Shown: piece by piece, positions 23,415 through 27,749 of the stretch
Layout: each line of letters opens with the position of its first letter
Numbering within the stretch: the first letter of the stretch is position 1
NCBI GenBank assembly: GCA_028712015.1
Contig: JAQTRB010000002.1
Span: forward strand, 1 to 27,749
Reading direction: 5' to 3'
DNA: 27,749 nucleotides
From: Syntrophales bacterium
Lineage (GTDB): Bacteria; Desulfobacterota; Syntrophia; Syntrophales; UBA5619
The notes under the pieces: generated by a model
Databases searched by the model: none
The model's input: only the letters and a program-made list of their open reading frames with translations
Told to the model about the DNA's origin: nothing
Position numbers and translations under genes: made by a program

Positions 23415-26110
23415 TAATCGCTGTTTCTATCGAAATCAACACTTGGAGGGCCCGGGTTTTTTTGCCTCGGGCCTTTTTCTTTTTTTCCGTCGTCAAAAAA
23501 TATTGGATTCTTTTGCGATCCTCGATGTCCGGAATGATAAACAGCAACGGTCATTTTTTGACCATCCGTTGTGATGGTGACGGCTCCGTTGAGATCCGTC
23601 CGAAAAATCTCTGCCTGGATTGATTCATATCTCCGGAGGACATCCTGGCTGGGGAAACCAAAGGTGTTTCCCGCCCCGCAGCTGACCACCGCGATTTTCG
23701 GATTCACCCTTTTAATAAAGGAAATTCCGCTGGAATGATAACTTCCGTGATGGGGCATAAAAATCACGTCGCTTTGCAGATCAACATTTGAACGAAGGAG
23801 ACGTTTTTCCACGGTTGCCGAAATGTCCGCCGACAGCAGAAAACTCTTTTCACCGAATGTGAGTTTTAGAACAAGGGAACGGTCGTTGGTGGCGTCATGA
23901 AGCAGCTTCGCGGACTTTGTGAATGAGATCCGACGATCCGCACCGTCAGCGGAAGAGCGATCGTCCGCATCGGACAACAGGGAAGGCGAATCCATCGCCT
24001 TTGGGTTTGAACCGCATTCCGCCGGATTCAGAACCTCAATCTTGACCCCGGAAATTTGCGACATCGGCGTCTTATCCGACAACGTCTTGAGCATAATCCC
24101 TTTTTCAAGTATGATTCGACGAAAGGCCAAGTAATTTTCCATGGGGGATGTCTCTCCATTGATCCATACCTCACGGACGTCAAAGTTTTCCAAGATGAAA
24201 AGGAGACCGTTAAGGTGGTCCGGATGGGGATGGGTCAGGACAACCGTATCGATTCGTGTGATCCGTTCATGCCAGAGGTAGGGCGCCAATACGAATTTCC
24301 CCATGTCGAAGCTGTCGTCGAAATAACCGCCTCCATCCACCAGCATTTTCCCTCCGCCCGGGAACCTGACCAGGAGACTATTCCCCTGACCGACGTCCAC
24401 CGCCGTCAAGGAAAGTCGTCCCTGCTGAGCATGATTCAGGTAGAGATACAGACCGTCGACGCAGAATACGAACATGAGGATGATCGGGATAGCCTTCAGC
24501 GGGAACGTCATTTTCGTGACTCTTTTCGCAGTCCGCCGCGTTGCAAACCAGTCCAGAAGAAGACCGCTCCAGATCAGCAGAAGGTAAAATACCACAATTT
24601 CGACAAGGTTTGGCGTAGATACATACAGGGATGCCCAGCGCAGCGACGCAAGCTTATCGATGAAGATCAACGAGATTCGGACCAGAAGTTCAGAGACTTG
24701 GATTACCCATCCGGCCAATGTGGAGGAAAGCGGCACGGCCAGGATAATCAGCAGCGAAACCGGGATTGCCAAAATGCCGAGGATCGGAACGCAGACGAGA
24801 TTTGCCGCAAGCGTGATCAGCGACAGGCGGTTGAAATAGAGTAGAATCAGCGGCAGGGTGCTCAGCGTCGCTGAAAGGGAGGCTAAAAAGAAGATAGCAA
24901 TACCGCGAACGCTCTTCCGGAAAAGAAGATTCATCTGACCACTTTGATGTTCCTCGGTCCGAATGGGCATGACCGGTAACAGCGCGATCCACTTCGGCAT
25001 GAAATAGATCAATGAAGCAACCGCCGTAAAAGAGAGTTGAAAGGAGATGTCGAAAAGCGAATAGGGCGCGAGGGTGAGGATCATAAAGGCGGCCAGTGCA
25101 AGGCTATTCCAGAGATCCCGTTCCCGGTTCATCAGGATGGAGAAGAGAAAAACGAGCGCCATAATCGATGCGCGCACGACCGAGATGCCGGCGCCGGCAA
25201 TCAAGGTATAAAGGATGACAACGATCATCGCAAAAAAGGTGGATATATATTTCGCGTTCCACCGCAGAAGAAGATCATCCGCTCTTAAACAGAATCGCGC
25301 CATAAAAAGCGCAAAAATCGCAACGATACCGATATTGAATCCGGAGATGGCGATGATGTGCGTGGTTCCGGTTCGATTGAACCTCTCCATAATCTCCTTC
25401 GGAATTCCCTTCTGATCGCCGAGAATCATCGCTTGGATGATCCTTCCCTCCGTTCCAGGTGAACGGTCCAGAATGACATTTCGGACAAGGTCACGAAAAC
25501 GCTCCAGGTTTGTCTTAAAGGGATTTCCTCTGCTGCTGCGCAGAACAATAAAACCCGCTTTGTCATTCACGGAGCCTCTTACGAGGATCCCACGGAGCCG
25601 GAGATAGGTCTTGTAGTCAAAGCCGCCCGGATTACCGAAGTTGCGTGGTTGATTGAGCCGTGCATGGAACCGAATGACGTCACCATAATGAAACGGATAA
25701 TATTCGCGGACGGTCAGCAGAACGCAACCATGGACGGAACGATATTGTCCCTTATGAAAAAGCCTCGCGACGGATACTACCAGGTCCGTTTTATCAGGCG
25801 ATACTTGAGGATTTTCGCAAACCATCCCTTCTATGAAGATTTTTTCGTTTCCAATGAAATTTAGAACATGATCTTTTTTGACGGTGGGATGAAGGTACAG
25901 ATTGATTTCGAGAACTCCAAGAAGAAAAATTGAAAGGGAGAGCAGAATAGGAGACATTGTATGCCGTTTGGGCGGCCGAAGGAATGCCATCAGCAGCAAA
26001 ACGACGAGAAGTAACAGATAGACGCTGCAATCTGGAAACCGATAAAGGTTTCCACAGGCAATGCCCGCCATCAATGCCGCCACCAAGGGTATGAAGGGTC
26101 TTTTGATCAC
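22793..26110 (-). CDS. comEC: ComEC/Rec2 DNA-uptake channel with runaway C-terminus
   Basis: The inner-membrane channel for DNA uptake. From the GTG at 26110 (AAAGG about 7 nt upstream) it begins M-I-K-R-P-F-I-P with N-terminal membrane segments and a DUF4131 region, then the Competence domain with H-I-I-A-I-S-G-F-N-I-G near residue 248, and a C-terminal metallo-beta-lactamase-like domain with V-D-V-G-Q-G-N near 563 and T-H-P-H-P-D-H-L near 622. An earlier GTG at 26140 is less well supported. Normal ComEC similarity ends around 23500 (about 870 residues), but the frame continues 235 codons through the oadB terminator and antisense to oadB, stopping at 22793. At 23495-23500 a run of six A (T on the coding strand) is followed so that one extra T would give Phe-Phe-stop, so a one-base deletion or sequencing error probably removed the stop. 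Confidence 0.9.
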   Translation of the reverse strand: MIKRPFIPLVAALMAGIACGNLYRFPDCSVYLLLLVVLLLMAFLRPPKRHTMSPILLSLSIFLLGVLEINLYLHPTVKKDHVLNFIGNEKIFIEGMVCENPQVSPDKTDLVVSVARLFHKGQYRSVHGCVLLTVREYYPFHYGDVIRFHARLNQPRNFGNPGGFDYKTYLRLRGILVRGSVNDKAGFIVLRSSRGNPFKTNLERFRDLVRNVILDRSPGTEGRIIQAMILGDQKGIPKEIMERFNRTGTTHIIAISGFNIGIVAIFALFMARFCLRADDLLLRWNAKYISTFFAMIVVILYTLIAGAGISVVRASIMALVFLFSILMNRERDLWNSLALAAFMILTLAPYSLFDISFQLSFTAVASLIYFMPKWIALLPVMPIRTEEHQSGQMNLLFRKSVRGIAIFFLASLSATLSTLPLILLYFNRLSLITLAANLVCVPILGILAIPVSLLIILAVPLSSTLAGWVIQVSELLVRISLIFIDKLASLRWASLYVSTPNLVEIVVFYLLLIWSGLLLDWFATRRTAKRVTKMTFPLKAIPIILMFVFCVDGLYLYLNHAQQGRLSLTAVDVGQGNSLLVRFPGGGKMLVDGGGYFDDSFDMGKFVLAPYLWHERITRIDTVVLTHPHPDHLNGLLFILENFDVREVWINGETSPMENYLAFRRIILEKGIMLKTLSDKTPMSQISGVKIEVLNPAECGSNPKAMDSPSLLSDADDRSSADGADRRISFTKSAKLLHDATNDRSLVLKLTFGEKSFLLSADISATVEKRLLRSNVDLQSDVIFMPHHGSYHSSGISFIKRVNPKIAVVSCGAGNTFGFPSQDVLRRYESIQAEIFRTDLNGAVTITTDGQKMTVAVYHSGHRGSQKNPIFFDDGKKEKGPRQKNPGPPSVDFDRNSDYYLSRARKTPAASAVPITPATLGPIAAISGFTLPPVCSETNFWTTRADMGTAETPAAPMQGLILFPSGRNRLRSFAKSTPPAVLKMKAMQPRTRMKMVWGLMKLVPSIVEPTASARKIVTALIRWVPAVLLRRSVTPDSRIRFPNMSIPINGATEGTTRAVINVETIGKTRTVIRDTGLACFIWIARSFFVVNSRMTGGWMTGTRDM
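23449..23486 (+). terminator. Rho-independent terminator after oadB
   Basis: GGCCCG (23449-23454) pairs with CGGGCC (23468-23473) and is followed by TTTTTCTTTTTTT. It ends the oadG-A-B operon. On the opposite strand, the loop's T7 becomes an A-run, so it would work poorly for comEC. Confidence 0.85.
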
Positions 26111-26185
26111 CGATGCGCCTTTGTTTGAGAGCGATTTCACAAGCAGAGCGGAGTGGAGTGGAAAGATGATGGAGAAAAGTGTTAA

Positions 26186-26214
26186 ATCATAAAAAGAAAC
26201 TATCCTCGTGTCAA
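26186..26214 (-). promoter_or_regulatory. Strong sigma70-like promoter for comEC
   Basis: On the minus strand a perfect TTGACA (26209-26214) and TATGAT (26186-26191) are 17 bp apart. Transcription would start near 26179, about 70 nt before the GTG at 26110. Confidence 0.65.
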
Positions 26215-26266
26215 CAATATCCTGAAGAAATTCATGCGAATGATGTGTCTTAAACGAAGGATATTG
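26215..26266. repeat. 9-bp inverted repeat joining two divergent promoters
   Basis: CAATATCCT (26215-26223) and AGGATATTG (26258-26266) face each other. On each strand the AGGATATTG half reads directly into the -35 box of the outward promoter, abutting TTGACA for comEC and overlapping TTGACT for the kinase, making the region nearly symmetric and a plausible shared operator. Confidence 0.5.
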
Positions 26267-26292
26267 ACTTTTTCCCCGGCTGTAAGTAGCTT
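26264..26292 (+). promoter_or_regulatory. Sigma70-like promoter for the histidine kinase
   Basis: TTGACT (26264-26269) and TAGCTT (26287-26292) are 17 bp apart, about 45 bp before the kinase ATG. The -10 is weak, which fits a promoter that needs an activator. Confidence 0.4.
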
Positions 26293-26340
26293 GTCCGAAC
26301 GTTGCGACTTTTCTTCAGACAGGATGGATCGTGAATCCAA

Positions 26341-27749
26341 ATGACCCCCAAAGGTCTTTTACCTGAAATTCAGGCAAACCGTCTCCGATGGCTGATGCTG
26401 TCCAGGATAGGCATCATCACCTTTCTCCTGGGGATCGCCACCTTCGTGGAGATCAAGGGAATGGGGAGCCTTTCGGCGATATCGACGTCCACCCTCTTTA
26501 AGACGATTCTTTTGACGTATATCCTTTCCGTTGTTTATCTTTTTCTACTGAAGTCTGTACGGAATCTCTCGTGGAACATCTATATCCAGAGCCTCTGTGA
26601 CGTCCTTCTGATCACCGGAATGGTCTACGCGACCGGCGGTATCCATAGTATGTATTCCGTTTTTTATCCCTTGGTCATTATATATTCCGTGCTGTTCCTG
26701 GGCCGAAGGGGCGGTCTCATCATTGCTTCCGCGGCCAGTATTTTTTACGGTCTTTTCGTCGACCTTGAATTCTACGGGGTGATCTATCCGGTCTTTTCGA
26801 CCCCCATCCAAGATAACATCCTAAACGCATCGTATGTATTCATGAGAATTATCATTCACATCTTCTCATTTTATTTTATCGCTTTCCTTACAAGTTTCGT
26901 CGTCGAACGGGAAGCAAAGATGAGAAATCTGCTCGCCGAAAAACAGAGCGCCTTCGCTCAGCTCGATCTGCTGTACCGGAGCATCATCGAATCGGTGGAT
27001 ACGGGCATCCTGACCGTTAACCTGGATGGTCAGATCAAATCCTTCAACCGGGCCGCGGCCGAGATCACCGGTCTTTCGTTCCGCCAGGTTGGAAACCGGA
27101 TCATCTCTGAGATCTTTCCGGATTTTCCACCGCTCCCGGAAACGAAGAACGCCGACGGGTACCGGCAGGCAGCCAGGACCCATTTTGACGTAACCTTCCA
27201 TACCGTCGACGGGCGGAATCTGAGCCTCGGTGGTTCACTGTCGCCTCTCCGTGATTCTGACGGACTGACCATCGGAAACATCATCCTGTTCCAGGACCTG
27301 ACGGCAATCAACGAAATGAGGGAATCTCTGGAAAAAAGCCGACGGCTTGCCTTCATTGGCGAAATGGCCGCGGGTATGGCGCATGAGATCAGAAATCCCC
27401 TTGCTTCGATCAGCGGTTCGATCCAGATGCTGAGTCGGGATTATCTCCACAATGAAATCCAAAAAAAATTGATAACGATCATTCTTCGAGGCAAGGATCA
27501 ATTGGAGAGTTTTTTGAAGGATTTTTTACTGATGGCAAGGCCCGCTCCCGGGATCCGCGAAGAGATCAACCTCGGGGAGATGATTGGGGATGTCCTCGAT
27601 TCTCTGAAATTTGTTCCGGACTGGCATGAACTCATCCGGATTAACCTGACCCGTAAAAACGATCCGCTGTCCATTCGCATGAACCGAACCGAGTGCAAAC
27701 AGATCCTCTGGAATGTCCTTCTCAACGCAGTACAGGCCATGCCGGATGG
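26341..27749 (+). CDS. PilS-like sensor histidine kinase (truncated by window edge)
   Basis: A membrane sensor kinase open to the right edge (469 complete codons seen). About six hydrophobic segments fill residues 17-195, with a G-G-I-H-S-M-Y-S-V-F-Y-P motif seen in PilS proteins. A linker helix leads to a PAS domain (about 212-320) with D-T-G-I-L-T-V-N-L-D-G. The HisKA domain contains A-G-M-A-H-E-I-R-N-P-L-A-S-I-S-G-S, with phosphorylated H348, and the ATPase N box N-V-L-L-N-A-V-Q-A-M-P starts at residue 458 just before the edge. PilS partners are NtrC-family, sigma54-dependent regulators (PilR) usually encoded next, controlling type IV pili; that gene would lie outside. The ATG at 26341 overlaps the stop of a 6-codon frame from 26324 and lacks a well-spaced ribosome binding site. 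Confidence 0.88.
   Translation, partial: MTPKGLLPEIQANRLRWLMLSRIGIITFLLGIATFVEIKGMGSLSAISTSTLFKTILLTYILSVVYLFLLKSVRNLSWNIYIQSLCDVLLITGMVYATGGIHSMYSVFYPLVIIYSVLFLGRRGGLIIASAASIFYGLFVDLEFYGVIYPVFSTPIQDNILNASYVFMRIIIHIFSFYFIAFLTSFVVEREAKMRNLLAEKQSAFAQLDLLYRSIIESVDTGILTVNLDGQIKSFNRAAAEITGLSFRQVGNRIISEIFPDFPPLPETKNADGYRQAARTHFDVTFHTVDGRNLSLGGSLSPLRDSDGLTIGNIILFQDLTAINEMRESLEKSRRLAFIGEMAAGMAHEIRNPLASISGSIQMLSRDYLHNEIQKKLITIILRGKDQLESFLKDFLLMARPAPGIREEINLGEMIGDVLDSLKFVPDWHELIRINLTRKNDPLSIRMNRTECKQILWNVLLNAVQAMPD

Noticed and set aside
24056..24844. 262-codon plus-strand frame inside comEC
   Set aside because: Highly charged shadow of the comEC coding strand without any domain.
1..27749. tRNA genes or CRISPR array
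   Set aside because: No cloverleaf-compatible T-arm sequence with partner arms and no regularly spaced repeat was found by eye; a tRNA or CRISPR scan would settle it.

Overview
The window looks like chromosomal DNA of an anaerobic, probably syntrophic or fatty-acid-metabolising deltaproteobacterium (Syntrophus/Smithella-like). This is inferred from gene content only: a B12-dependent acyl-CoA mutase, a DUF362 ferredoxin-type protein, a membrane sodium-pump decarboxylase with a biotin ligase, and a PilS-type kinase. No rRNA, tRNA or CRISPR array was seen.

Left part (1-6403). A class A acid phosphatase lipoprotein is followed by a decayed IS91-type transposase fragment and a DUF697-like membrane protein on the minus strand. 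Divergent from that runs a tight cluster: large and small subunits of a split methylmalonyl-CoA-type mutase, then a DUF362 protein with two [4Fe-4S] motifs.

Centre-left (6404-13159). A strong sigma70-type promoter precedes a five-gene operon with gaps of 5 bp or less: ABC ATPase, ABC-2 permease, acyl carrier protein, ketosynthase, and a catalytically degenerate ketosynthase resembling a chain-length factor. Convergent to it lie a BtrH/DUF4872-type protein (in butirosin synthesis, BtrH transfers an acyl group from an ACP), a small unknown protein and a flavin-reductase-like PNPOx protein. Together these suggest a compact 'make an acyl chain, transfer it, export it' locus, the best candidate here for an undescribed system.

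Centre-right (13160-18535). A UvrD/PcrA-like helicase converges on a hisS-aspS operon read on the minus strand.

Right part (18669-27749). A divergent biotin-protein ligase is followed by a 435-bp control region with a very good sigma54 promoter, two copies of a 15-bp dyad about 85 bp apart, and hairpins. It drives oadG-oadA-oadB, a Na+-pump decarboxylase whose carboxyltransferase subunit has non-standard active-site motifs. A terminator separates oadB from a convergent comEC, whose frame has lost its stop and continues antisense into oadB. comEC and a right-edge-truncated pilS-like histidine kinase diverge from a shared, symmetrically organised promoter region.
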